Shown in pieces: positions 52,906 through 61,405 of a stretch of DNA of 64,000 bases. Position numbers and translations under genes: made by a program. Origin of the DNA: Arthrobacter sp. ATA002 (GTDB lineage: Bacteria > Actinomycetota > Actinomycetes > Actinomycetales > Micrococcaceae); NCBI RefSeq assembly GCF_026898095.1, contig NZ_CP114015.1, positions 744,001 through 808,000 of the forward strand. The letters run 5' to 3'. Numbering within the stretch: the first letter of the stretch is position 1; every line of letters begins with the position of its first letter. The notes under the pieces were generated by a model. It did no database searches. It worked only from the letters and a program-made list of their open reading frames with translations, and was not told the origin of the DNA.

Positions 52906-53673
52906 TCAGCGGGGCAGCGTCATGATGTCGGCGCCTTCGTCGGTGATGGCAATCGTGTGTTCGCTGTGGGCCGTCCGGCACCCGGTGGCGCTGCGGAGCG
53001 TCCACCCGTCCGCGTCCGTTGTGAGTTCGGCCGTGTCAGCCATGATCCACGGCTCCAACGCCAGCAGCAGTCCGGGGCGCAGTTTGTAGCCGCGGCCGGG
53101 GCGGCCGGTGTTGGTGATGTGCGGGTCCTGGTGCATCGTCGATCCGACGCCGTGGCCGCCGAACTCGGTGTTGACCGGGTAGCCCGCCGCGCTGAGCACG
53201 GTGCCGATGGCATGGGAGATGTCACCGATCCTGGCGCCGGGCCTGGCTGCGGCAATCCCTGCCTTCAAGGCACGTTCCGTCACGGCGATCATGGCGGCGT
53301 CCTGCTCCGACTGCGAGCCCACCGTGAAGCTGATGGCCGAGTCCGCCACGACTCCGCCCAGGGACACAGCCAGGTCAAGCGACACCAGATCGCCGTCCGC
53401 CAGCGCGTAGTCGTGCGGCAGTCCGTGCAGGACGGCGTCGTTCACCGAGGTGCAGATGTAATGGCCAAACGGACCGCGTCCAAAGGACGGGGCATAGTCG
53501 ACGTAGCAGGATACGGCTCCCGCCTCGAGAATCATGGCCTTCGCCCACTGGTCGATGTCCAGCAGGTTGGTCCCCACCGTGGCGCGGCTCTTGAGTGTCT
53601 GCAGGATGTTCGCAACCAGCGCGCCGGTTTCCCGGGCCCGGACGAGCTCGGCGGGACTCATGATCTCGATCAT
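52906..53673 (-). CDS. map: Methionine aminopeptidase type I
   Basis: Cytoplasmic metallopeptidase of 255 residues removing N-terminal Met. The five metal ligands are visible: SLDLAVSLGGVVADSA (two Asp), GHGVGSTMHQDPHI (His), LLLALEPWIM (Glu) and TAHSEHTIAI (Glu). The substrate-pocket sequence NDAVLHGLPHDYALADGDLV is also present. RBS AAAGG precedes ATG 53673. It is not next to ribosomal genes, so it is likely one of several map copies. Confidence 0.9.
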   Translation of the reverse strand: MIEIMSPAELVRARETGALVANILQTLKSRATVGTNLLDIDQWAKAMILEAGAVSCYVDYAPSFGRGPFGHYICTSVNDAVLHGLPHDYALADGDLVSLDLAVSLGGVVADSAISFTVGSQSEQDAAMIAVTERALKAGIAAARPGARIGDISHAIGTVLSAAGYPVNTEFGGHGVGSTMHQDPHITNTGRPGRGYKLRPGLLLALEPWIMADTAELTTDADGWTLRSATGCRTAHSEHTIAITDEGADIMTLPR

Positions 53674-53691
53674 GCGGGACCTTTCTGTTTT

Positions 53692-53734
53692 CCAATAACT
53701 ATCCCGGCAATAGTATCCCCGGTATTAGTATTGG
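53692..53734. promoter_or_regulatory. Inverted repeat in the map/XRE divergent region
   Basis: Imperfect inverted repeat with arms beginning CCAATA and ending TATTGG (12 of 16 positions paired), and an internal direct TATCCC(C)GG pair. It ends 4 bp before the XRE gene start and probably binds that protein. Confidence 0.45.
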
Positions 53735-53738
53735 AGCC

Positions 53739-54041
53739 ATGGTTAGACTGCCGCACACTCCCGCCGAGGTGGAACGGGGACAACGCCTCGGCGTTTTGCT
53801 GCGCCGGGCCAGGGGGGAACGGCCTCTGATGACGACGGCGCTCGATGCCTGCGTCTCGCCGGAGACGCTTCGCAAGATCGAGTCCGGCCGGGTGGCCACG
53901 CCGGCGTTTTCGACCATCGCCGCGATCGCCGGCGTGCTGGGGTTGTCCCTCGACCAGGTGTGGGCGGAAATCAACCGGGCCGATCCGTCGGCGGCGTCCA
54001 CTGCATCCGTTTCCGCTCCGGGGGAGCGCCTGGCCTCCTAG
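53739..54041 (+). CDS. Small XRE-family regulator
   Basis: Helix-turn-helix protein of 100 residues. The XRE domain spans residues about 14-75: RLGVLLRRARGERPLMTTAL, SPETLRKIESGRVATPAFST and IAAIAGVLGLSLDQVWAEI. A Ser/Ala-rich tail follows. It is divergent from map across 65 bp that contain an inverted repeat, so it may regulate both. The target is unknown. Confidence 0.8.
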   Translation: MVRLPHTPAEVERGQRLGVLLRRARGERPLMTTALDACVSPETLRKIESGRVATPAFSTIAAIAGVLGLSLDQVWAEINRADPSAASTASVSAPGERLAS

Positions 54042-54053
54042 CGCGGCTTTTCC

Positions 54054-55229
54054 CTAGCGCGGCTCTCCGCGGCGGGGCGCGAAACCCAGCGCGCCGGCGG
54101 TGCAGACGACGGCGGCGGTCAGGAACGCCGGCCCGAAACCTGCCGCATCGATCAGGACACCGGTCAGGGCTGAACCGGCGGACTGTCCCAGAACGAGGCT
54201 GATGAACAGCACTGACGTTCCGGCGGCGCTGCTGGCCGAGACCTGCGCCGCCCAGATGATGAGCACGGAGGTTGCGCTGGTATAGGCCAGCCCAAAGAGT
54301 GCGGAGGCGGCGAAGCCGAGGACGGCGGCGTGCGGCGCCGCGGCAAAGGCGCCGGTGGCGGCGGCAACGGCCAGTACGGTGATCCGCCACGTTGTTCCCG
54401 CCGGGCGGCGGGCGAGCCAGGGTGCCGTCAGGACCGCGGCGGCGCCGCCCAACCCCAGTGCAATCCATGCTGCGGCAGTGGCCGCAGCCGGCATGCCGCC
54501 CTCTTCTTCGAGGAGAAGCCGGCCATGCACCCACACTGCTGCGGATCCAGCACCGAAAATGAAAGCTGCCGCGATGGGACGCCGAAGCCTCCGCATGCTC
54601 ACTGTGCCGACCGGTCGGTCCGTGATGCCGGAGCCCCCGCCGTCCCCGGCCGAAGCGGGGGAGGCGTCCGCCCGCAGCACCCCGATCATGGCCGCGAGCG
54701 CGATCACGGCTATCAGCCCCCAGGCCAGCCGCCAGGAAGTTCCAAAAGCCAGGGCCAGTGATCCGGCCGCAACCACCCCAAATCCGGTGCCGGAGTTCAC
54801 CACCGACTGGAACTTCTTCTGCTGCCCGGGGGCGATGTTGCGTTGGACCAGTTCCACCAGGGCCGGCGATGCGAAGCCCGCCCCCAGTCCGGCGAGCAGG
54901 ACGGCACCGGTAAAAAACGGCGTGCTGGGAGCGGCGGCAATCCCTGCGCTGCCAAGAGCCGCCGTCGTTCCTGCCAGCCAAGTCATCAGCCGCGGCCGGA
55001 TGGGGGCATAGCGGAAGCCAGCCAGCGCTGCGGCGCAGTACAGCACCGATGTTCCCGACGCCAGCAACCCGCCCACCGTTGGGCTGAGCGTGAAGGCGGC
55101 TGAAAAGGCAGGCAGGAAAAGGCCGTAACCGAGCCGTGCCAAGCCGTAGGTGGCGGCGATCAGGGCGACGGCGCCCACCGCGAACAGGGGGCCGGCCGGT
55201 GCGTCAATGGACTGTAACGTGCGTTTCAT
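54054..55229 (-). CDS. MFS transporter controlled by the adjacent TetR
   Basis: Major facilitator of 391 residues with about 12 helices in two halves joined by a charged loop (GSGITDRPVGTVSMRRLRRP). The first half contains YGLARLGYGLFLPAFSAAF and the second GRLLLEEEGGMPAAATAAAW. It resembles drug or aromatic-compound exporters. Its start codon at 55227-55229 lies inside the 29-bp palindrome shared with the divergent TetR gene, so repression by that protein is likely. Confidence 0.8.
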   Translation of the reverse strand: MKRTLQSIDAPAGPLFAVGAVALIAATYGLARLGYGLFLPAFSAAFTLSPTVGGLLASGTSVLYCAAALAGFRYAPIRPRLMTWLAGTTAALGSAGIAAAPSTPFFTGAVLLAGLGAGFASPALVELVQRNIAPGQQKKFQSVVNSGTGFGVVAAGSLALAFGTSWRLAWGLIAVIALAAMIGVLRADASPASAGDGGGSGITDRPVGTVSMRRLRRPIAAAFIFGAGSAAVWVHGRLLLEEEGGMPAAATAAAWIALGLGGAAAVLTAPWLARRPAGTTWRITVLAVAAATGAFAAAPHAAVLGFAASALFGLAYTSATSVLIIWAAQVSASSAAGTSVLFISLVLGQSAGSALTGVLIDAAGFGPAFLTAAVVCTAGALGFAPRRGEPR

Positions 55230-55243
55230 TGAAACGGACGTTA
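55215..55243. promoter_or_regulatory. 29-bp TetR operator over the MFS start codon
   Basis: Nested palindrome: outer arms TAACGT/ACGTTA and inner arms CGTTTCA/TGAAACG around a central T. Only the two G positions between arms fail to pair. It lies in the 26-bp gap between divergent MFS and TetR genes and covers the MFS ATG. Confidence 0.75.
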
Positions 55244-55255
55244 TAGCCTTGGGGC

Positions 55256-55852
55256 ATGACTGTGCAACCCAGTGCCCGCGAACGCCTGCTGGACGCCGCC
55301 GATGACCTTGCCTTTACGCAGGGGGTGGCGGCAACGCCGGTGGATGAAATCCTTCGCCGGGCCAACGTCGCTCCGGCCACCCTCTATGCGCACTTTGGCA
55401 ACAAGGAAGGGCTCATCGTTTCCGCGCTGCAGCGCCGGCTCGCGCGCTGGGACGAGGTGTGGCAGCGGGAGATTGAAGCCGCGCCGACGCCGGAGGGCAA
55501 GCTGCTGGCGGTACTGCCGGCCATCGGGCGCTTCCGGGAGGGTGCCAGTGCGGCGCGGTGGTGCGCGTTCCTCGGCGTCGCGGCAGAGTCGCCGCACCCG
55601 GGGCAACCCCTCCAAGAGGCGCTGGCCAGTGACACGCACCTTTTGACCACTCGTCTGCGGTCGCTTGCAGTCCCGGTTGCCGGGTCCGAACCCGCCGGGT
55701 TCCTGGCCTCACAACTGTCGTTGATCTTTACCGGGGTGCTGGGCATGATTCTTCGCGGAATGGACACGGATGAGGCCGTAACCCTGGGGGTCCGCACGGC
55801 GGAGGCGGCAGTCGATGCGGCCCGCAGGCAGACTTTCCGCCACGATGCCTAG
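55256..55852 (+). CDS. TetR/AcrR-family repressor
   Basis: TetR regulator of 198 residues. The DNA-binding domain reads ARERLLDAADDLAFTQGVAA, then VDEILRRANVAPATLYAHFG and NKEGLIVSAL. The C-terminal domain carries EVWQREIEAAPTPEGKLLAV and is typical of the ligand-binding part. It is divergent from the MFS gene over a 29-bp palindrome and very likely represses both. The ligand is probably a substrate of the transporter. Confidence 0.85.
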   Translation: MTVQPSARERLLDAADDLAFTQGVAATPVDEILRRANVAPATLYAHFGNKEGLIVSALQRRLARWDEVWQREIEAAPTPEGKLLAVLPAIGRFREGASAARWCAFLGVAAESPHPGQPLQEALASDTHLLTTRLRSLAVPVAGSEPAGFLASQLSLIFTGVLGMILRGMDTDEAVTLGVRTAEAAVDAARRQTFRHDA

Positions 55853-55870
55853 GCAAGGAGGCAGGTGCGA

Positions 55871-55882
55871 GTAACATGTTAC
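55871..55882. promoter_or_regulatory. GntR operator before the FAD/Fe-S oxidase
   Basis: Perfect palindrome GTAACATGTTAC, 25 bp upstream of the oxidase start. The same 12 bp recurs at 58772-58783. Binding by the GntR protein at 60434-61177 is inferred. Confidence 0.7.
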
Positions 55883-55907
55883 CGAGATCACCGACGAGGG
55901 AGACCCC

Positions 55908-58766
55908 ATGCAGTTGAGCACCGACGTCAGAAGCCGCCTGCGCACGGACGGGGCAACCCTTGGCGCCTACGTGTCCGACGCGTCCATTTTCCGGCGGGTT
56001 CCCAAGGCCGTCTTCGAACCCCGGACGGTGGCGGACATCCGCAGTGCCCTGCAGGTGGCACGGGAGGAAAAATGGCCGGTCACCGTCCGCGGCGGCGGCA
56101 CCTCGGTTGCAGGCAACGCCATCGGTGAAGGTCTGGTCATTGACACCTCGCGCCACTTCAACCGCATCCTGGAAATTGATCCGGCGGCCCGCACCGCACG
56201 GGTGGAGCCGGGCGTGATCTGCGACCAGCTGCGCGACGCGGCAGCGGAGCATGGGCTGACGTACGGGCCCGATCCCTCCACCCATAACCGGTGCACCATC
56301 GGCGGCATGCTCGGCAACAACGCCTGCGGATCCCACTCGCTGCAGTGGGGAACGGCGGCGGACAACGTGGTGGAACTGACCGTCATGCGGCCCGACGGCG
56401 AATTGGTTCAGCTCTCCCGTGGGGGAACGGATGACGCCGCGCTGAACGAGGCACTCACCGCGCTCCGGGACGCCGAACTGGCGCTGCTGCGGACCGAACT
56501 CGGCCGCTTTCCCCGCCAGGTTTCCGGGTACGGGCTGCACTACCTCAGTCCGGAAAAGGGTTTCGACGTCGCCAAGGCCTTCGTGGGAACCGAAGGCACC
56601 TGCGGCATCATCGTCGAAGCCGTGGTCAAACTGGTCGAAAAACCGGCGGCAACAGCACTGGCCGTGCTGGCCTTCGCCACCGTGTTCGACGCAGCGGCGG
56701 CAGCCCCGCAGGTCCGCCGGGAGGGGGTTTCCACCGCCGAGGGAATGGGCGGAGACCTGCTCGATGCCCTCCATATCAGCCAAGGGGATACGGGTGCGGA
56801 AGCCCTTCTGCCCGGCGCCGTCGGCATCCCCCGCCCGGCCGGCGGATGGCTGTTCTGCGAAACCACCGGCGCCACTCCCGAGCAGGCCCGGCAGCGGGCC
56901 GCGGCACTGGCCGCGGAATTTGCGGCACATCCCACCCGGCCCACCATTGATTCCCTCGTGGTCAACGAGCCGGCCGAAATGCGGCAGCTGTGGCGCATCA
57001 GGGAATCCGCCGCCGGACTCGTGACCAGGCTCCCGGACGGCCGGGAAGCCTGGCCGTCCTGGGAGGACTCGGCAGTCCCGCCGGAGAACCTGGCGGCGTA
57101 CCTCCGCGACCTTTACGCACTGCTCGAGCGGCACGGCCTGGAGGGGATACCGTTTGGCCATTTCGGTGAGGGATGCGTTCATCTGCGCATCTCCTTCACG
57201 CTGGGCACGGAGGAAGGGGCGGCCGTTTTCCGCGCCTTCATGCTGGACGCCGCCGCCACAGTGGCCAGTCACGGCGGCTCCCTCTCCGGGGAGCACGGCG
57301 ACGGCCGGGCCCGCTCCGAACTGTTGCCGCTGATGTACACGCCCGCGGCGCTGGCCGCCTTCGAGAAGTTCAAGGACATCTTTGATCCGGAGCACGTCCT
57401 CAACCCCGGAGTCCTGGTCCGCCCGGAACCCCTCGACCAGGGCCTGCGTCCCGGGCCCGGACAGCGGACCCGGGAATTCATTCCGCTGCACGCCCTCACC
57501 CGCGACAGCGGTTCGATGGTCAACGCCGTGAACCGGTGCGTGGGAGTGGGGCTGTGCCGGTCCGAATCGGAAGCCATGTGCCCCTCGTTCCAAATCACCG
57601 GAGACGAGGTGCACAGCACCAGGGGCCGGGCCCGCGTGCTGTCCGAAATGTTCCGCGGCGAAACCTACCCGGAGGGAACGGATTCCGAGGACGTCAAGGA
57701 TGCGCTTGACCTGTGCCTGAGCTGTCATGCCTGTGCCTCCGAATGTCCGGTCAACGTGGACATGTCCACTTACAAGTCCGAGTTCCTCAACCAGCACTAC
57801 ACCTCCCGCCGCCGCCCCATGGCGCACTACTCCATGGGATGGCTGCCCCTCTCGGCCCACCTGCTGCACCGGATTCCGGGCGCCGCCCGGATTGCGGACC
57901 GTTTGCTGCGCCTGCGGCCGGTCGAAAAGCTCGTGATGCGCCTGGGCGGCATCGACTCCAGCCGCGGCATGATCCGCTTCGCGCCGCGCAGTTTCCAGGC
58001 GCTGGCCCGGCGCCGCAAGCCGATCACCCGGGGCAGCGCCGGCAAGGTGGTGCTCTGGCCCGACAGCTTCTCCAACCACCTGGACACCGAGGTTCCGGTT
58101 GCGGCGGCGGAAGTCCTCGAAACCCTGGGCTATGAGGTGATTGTGCCCCAGGGATTCCTGTGCTGCGGACTGACCTGGCACTCCACCGGTCAGTTGGAGA
58201 CCGCAAAGGTCATCAGGGGCACCCTGGACCGGATCGAGGAACACCTGGACGGTTCAACCCCCGTCATCTGCCTGGAGCCGTCCTGCACCTCCATGCTCAT
58301 GGAGGAGGCACCCCAGCTGCTTCATGACGATCCCCGGGTTCATTCCCTGGCCAAGCAGGTGGTGTCGCTCGGTGAGTTCGTCGCCGCCAGGTCCACGGCA
58401 ACAGCGGGGCAGCCCTGGCCCTTCGGAGAAGTGCGCGCCGAGGCGCTCAGCCAGGTCCACTGCCACGAGCGGTCCCGCAAAGGCCACGGCGGAACGTCCG
58501 AGGTGCTGGAGCAGCTCGGCGTCAATGAATCGACGATCGAAACCGGGTGCTGCGGGCTGGCGGGCAACTGGGGGTTCGAGCCCGGGCACGGCCAGATGTC
58601 GCGCGATCTGGGGGAGCGGGAGTTGTTCCCGCGCATCCGCGGACTCGAGGAGGACGCCCTGGTCCTCGCCGACGGATTCTCCTGCCGGACTCAAATCCGG
58701 GAAGGCACCGGGGCGGAGGGCAAGCATCTGGCACAGGTTCTGAGGGATGCAATAAAAGGGGAGTAG
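55908..58766 (+). CDS. FAD-linked and Fe-S 2-hydroxyacid dehydrogenase
   Basis: Fusion enzyme of 952 residues. The N-terminal FAD_binding_4 domain has TVRGGGTSVAGNAIGEG and the later LSGEHGDGRARSELLPLMY. A ferredoxin domain follows near residues 540-620, with CVGVGLCRSESEAMCPSFQ and CLSCHACASECPVNVD as 4Fe-4S ligands. C-terminal CCG domains are GFLCCGLTWHSTGQL and TGCCGLAGNWGFEPGH. This is the layout of D-lactate, glycolate or D-2-hydroxyglutarate dehydrogenases (GlcD-GlcF fused, YdiJ-like) that pass electrons to quinone. RBS GAGGGAG. It shares a GntR operator with the transporter behind it. Confidence 0.85.
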   Translation: MQLSTDVRSRLRTDGATLGAYVSDASIFRRVPKAVFEPRTVADIRSALQVAREEKWPVTVRGGGTSVAGNAIGEGLVIDTSRHFNRILEIDPAARTARVEPGVICDQLRDAAAEHGLTYGPDPSTHNRCTIGGMLGNNACGSHSLQWGTAADNVVELTVMRPDGELVQLSRGGTDDAALNEALTALRDAELALLRTELGRFPRQVSGYGLHYLSPEKGFDVAKAFVGTEGTCGIIVEAVVKLVEKPAATALAVLAFATVFDAAAAAPQVRREGVSTAEGMGGDLLDALHISQGDTGAEALLPGAVGIPRPAGGWLFCETTGATPEQARQRAAALAAEFAAHPTRPTIDSLVVNEPAEMRQLWRIRESAAGLVTRLPDGREAWPSWEDSAVPPENLAAYLRDLYALLERHGLEGIPFGHFGEGCVHLRISFTLGTEEGAAVFRAFMLDAAATVASHGGSLSGEHGDGRARSELLPLMYTPAALAAFEKFKDIFDPEHVLNPGVLVRPEPLDQGLRPGPGQRTREFIPLHALTRDSGSMVNAVNRCVGVGLCRSESEAMCPSFQITGDEVHSTRGRARVLSEMFRGETYPEGTDSEDVKDALDLCLSCHACASECPVNVDMSTYKSEFLNQHYTSRRRPMAHYSMGWLPLSAHLLHRIPGAARIADRLLRLRPVEKLVMRLGGIDSSRGMIRFAPRSFQALARRRKPITRGSAGKVVLWPDSFSNHLDTEVPVAAAEVLETLGYEVIVPQGFLCCGLTWHSTGQLETAKVIRGTLDRIEEHLDGSTPVICLEPSCTSMLMEEAPQLLHDDPRVHSLAKQVVSLGEFVAARSTATAGQPWPFGEVRAEALSQVHCHERSRKGHGGTSEVLEQLGVNESTIETGCCGLAGNWGFEPGHGQMSRDLGERELFPRIRGLEEDALVLADGFSCRTQIREGTGAEGKHLAQVLRDAIKGE

Positions 58767-58771
58767 AACAA

Positions 58772-58783
58772 GTAACATGTTAC
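58772..58783. promoter_or_regulatory. GntR operator before the transporter gene
   Basis: Perfect GTAACATGTTAC palindrome, identical to the site at 55871, followed likewise by a GATC. It lies 6 bp after the oxidase stop, so the transporter probably has its own GntR-controlled promoter. Confidence 0.7.
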
Positions 58784-58823
58784 TGTGATCCAGGTCGCAA
58801 TAACATCTACCTGGAGCCGCCTC

Positions 58824-60166
58824 ATGGGCATCGTCGCCCTCCTCATCTTCATCGTCGTCACGGTGGTCATGAACGTCATCGTGAAGCGCCCGATTTCGGA
58901 ATCACTGCTGGTGGCCCTGGTGGGAGCATCACTCGCCGGTGGCACCCAGGCCCTGCCCCTGCTGTGGCGGAGCGCAACGGGCGCGGTGGCCAATGACGTC
59001 ACTTTCGCCGGCATGGCCTTCGTCTTTATGGGCGTTGTCGTCGCTGCAACGGGCCTCATCGAGAGGCTGATCGAGATTTTCAACTCGGTCTTCGGGCGGC
59101 TCCGCGGCGGGGCGGCCTACGTTTCCACTGTCGGATCCGCCGCCGTCGGCCTGGTGGCAGGTTCCACCGCCGGAAACGCAGCCACCGTTGGATCGGTAAC
59201 CATCCCGTGGATGAAATCCACCGGATGGTCCGGCCCCGGGCGGCCACCCTGGTGGCCGGCAACTCGGGTCTGGGCGTATCCCTGCCGCCCAACTCGACCA
59301 TGTTCATCCTGCTGGCCACCCCCGCAGCCGTTGGCGTTTCCTCCGGCGACGTCTACGTGGCCCTCGCTGTGGCCGGCACGTACTGCGTGCTGTACCGCCT
59401 GGCCCTGGTCTGGTTCTGGACGCGCAAGGACGGAGTTCCCGCCACCCCGTCCGAACTGGTGGTCCGGTTCGGCGTCGCCCTGCGCCGGGGCTGGTCCTCC
59501 ACGCTCATCTTCATCGGCATTCTGATTCCGGTGCTGCTGACCTTCGGGCCGCTGTCCCAGTTCCTCTCGAGCCCGGACCGCGTGGGCGAAGACGCCGTCG
59601 CATCCATCTCCATCATCGTGTGGGTTCCCATCCTGATTTCCGTCATTGCCCTGATCGAGGGCCGCAAGCGGCTCCGGGCAAGGTGGCCGGAATTCGTGAA
59701 GTCGATGCGCAGGGAAATCCCGCAGTTTTCCACCGTCGGCGTTTCACTCTTTGCCGCACTGGCAGCATCCGGGGTCATGGAAGAACTCGGGGTTGGACCG
59801 CAGCTGAGCGGGATGCTCGATGGACTTGCCCTCCCCAAGGCCCTGATGGTCGCCGTGGTGTGCGTGCTCTGCGTCATCGTCGCTACGCCGCTGTCGTCCA
59901 CTGCCACAGCCGCCGCCATCGGGGCGCCCGCCGTACTCGGGCTGATCAGCGTCGGCGTTCCGCCGGTAGTGGCCATCTGCACGGTGCTGGTCTGCACCTC
60001 CACGGAAGGCGCATCGCCGCCCGTCGGTGCCCCGATCTATCTCGCCTCCGGCCTGGCGGAAGTCAATCCATCAACAACGTTCCTGCCGCTGGTGACCTAC
60101 TTCGTTATCCCCATCATCTTCATTGGCTGGTTGCTCGGAATGGGCTTCCTCCCGATTCCCGGTTAG
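58824..60166 (+). CDS. Large organic-acid transporter, TRAP large-subunit-like (frameshifted)
   Basis: Membrane protein of about 447 residues after correction, with 11-12 helices. Repeats of polar-helix type are visible: SAAVGLVAGSTAGNAATVGS, AGNSGLGVSLPPNSTMFILL and STEGASPPVGAPIYLASGLA, resembling DctM/large ion-transporter permeases. I chose ATG 58824 because GGAG lies 7 nt upstream and the GntR site then falls in the promoter; GTG 58785 would put the operator on the RBS. One missing C in CCCC near 59234 restores GWSGPRAATLVAGNSG. It probably imports the acid that the upstream oxidase uses. No solute-binding protein gene is present. Confidence 0.75.
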
Positions 60167-60177
60167 GACCCGTAACC

Positions 60178-60426
60178 ATGAAACGCCTTCTCGAGATCCT
60201 CTTCTGGATAACGCTCGCCGCATTCCTGGTCTCCGGTGCCATTGTTGTCTTTGGGCAGATGGCAGGGGTCCTGCTGCTCAACGGGAACATTGTCGCCGGA
60301 GTGGACGCTGCCTTCGCGGACCTGACGTTCTCCCTCGCCACGGCATGTGCCCTGATCGCCTTCATCCTCCAGTACTTCAAGCGGACGGCAGACGACGACG
60401 CCGGCGAAGGCCGGGACGAAGGCTAG
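60178..60426 (+). CDS. Small two-helix membrane partner of the transporter
   Basis: Protein of 82 residues with two helices (LLEILFWITLAAFLVSGAIV and LTFSLATACALIAFILQYF) and an acidic tail (ADDDAGEGRDEG). It lies 11 nt after the large permease and is probably its small subunit. It has two helices rather than the four of a DctQ protein. No family is recognised. Confidence 0.65.
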   Translation: MKRLLEILFWITLAAFLVSGAIVVFGQMAGVLLLNGNIVAGVDAAFADLTFSLATACALIAFILQYFKRTADDDAGEGRDEG

Positions 60427-60433
60427 CAGACAG

Positions 60434-61177
60434 CTACGTGAGGTAACCGGCAGTCAGCCGGTCCCACAATTCGTCAGCGTCCTCGGAGCCACCCGTGCGC
60501 TGCAGCGCCTGGTCCACCAGGAGGCGGCCGGTGGACATCAAATGCTCCCGCATCGCCAAACCGGCTGCCTCCGCGTCTCCGCGTCCAATGGCCTCAAGAA
60601 TCGGATCATGCTCCCGGGTAATGTCCTCATACCCGCGGTGGGATACAGCAGTGGAGGCACCCAGCAGCCGGGTGGCTGAACGGAGCCGGTCAATGACGTC
60701 CCGCGCCCGCCTGGCTCCGCCGGCCACGAGGATCGCGTCGTGCAGGTCACGGTCCAGCTGAAAAAACAGCTCCCCGTCATCGTCCGCGGCGGCCACGTCC
60801 ATGGCTGCACGCAACTCCGACAGGCAGTCCGCGCCGCCTGCCCGGGCCGCGCGGCGTGCCGCCGGAACCTCCAGGGCAATCCGGATGGAGAAGATTTCAG
60901 CGACATCGGCCGGCGTCGTCGGGATAACGCGGAATCCGCGGTTCTTGACGAACTGGATGAGCCCGGCTTCCTCCAGCCGAAGCAGGCCGTCCCGGACCGG
61001 CGACCGGGAAAAACTGAGCTGTTCGGCCAGCTGATACACGCTGTACCACTCGCCGGGAACCATGGCCCCGGAGATCACTGAGGACCGCACATGCTCCATG
61101 ACCTGTTCGGTGAGGCTCAGTTTCCGCTGTTCGGCGCGGGCGGCGGGATTGGACTGCATCATTTCATTCTGCCCCAC
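60434..61177 (-). CDS. GntR/FCD-family regulator
   Basis: Repressor of 247 residues. The winged helix is GEWYSVYQLAEQLSFSRSPV, then RDGLLRLEEAGLIQFVKNRG. The FCD ligand domain has EIFSIRIALEVPAARRAA, FFQLDRDLHDAILVAGGARR and REHDPILEAIGRGDAEAAGL, whose Asp and His residues normally hold a metal. It is convergent with the transporter operon and very likely binds the two GTAACATGTTAC sites. The ligand is probably the hydroxy acid. The start may be ATG 61177 or the Met-Met a few codons later. Confidence 0.85.
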   Translation of the reverse strand: MGQNEMMQSNPAARAEQRKLSLTEQVMEHVRSSVISGAMVPGEWYSVYQLAEQLSFSRSPVRDGLLRLEEAGLIQFVKNRGFRVIPTTPADVAEIFSIRIALEVPAARRAARAGGADCLSELRAAMDVAAADDDGELFFQLDRDLHDAILVAGGARRARDVIDRLRSATRLLGASTAVSHRGYEDITREHDPILEAIGRGDAEAAGLAMREHLMSTGRLLVDQALQRTGGSEDADELWDRLTAGYLT

Positions 61178-61405
61178 AGCCCCTGCTGCAGCCCTCCGGC
61201 AACGCGGACGGCTGGCGGGCCGGTCCGGCGCGCCGGGACCGGGTATTACCCGGAGTTTATGAATTATCCGCCGCGAACCATCTCATGATAAGGGCGACTT
61301 TTGATGGAATATGACGCAAGTTTACGAATAGGAATGCCCCGGAATTCTGCTACAGGGCGGTTTTCCGCTTTCCCATAAATCGGAGTTGTCATAACTCCTG
61401 CGATA
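61178..61405. other. AT-rich intergenic region before the BCCT gene
   Basis: This stretch between divergent gntR and the BCCT gene is clearly AT-richer than its surroundings. It contains a hairpin GGAGTT-GTCAT-AACTCC (61382-61398) just before the BCCT start. I see no gene here; it probably holds both promoters. Confidence 0.5.

Noticed and set aside
55728..58244. An 838-codon minus-strand frame opposite the FAD/Fe-S oxidase
   Set aside because: No recognisable domain; it mirrors a gene with clear FAD, Fe-S and CCG motifs.
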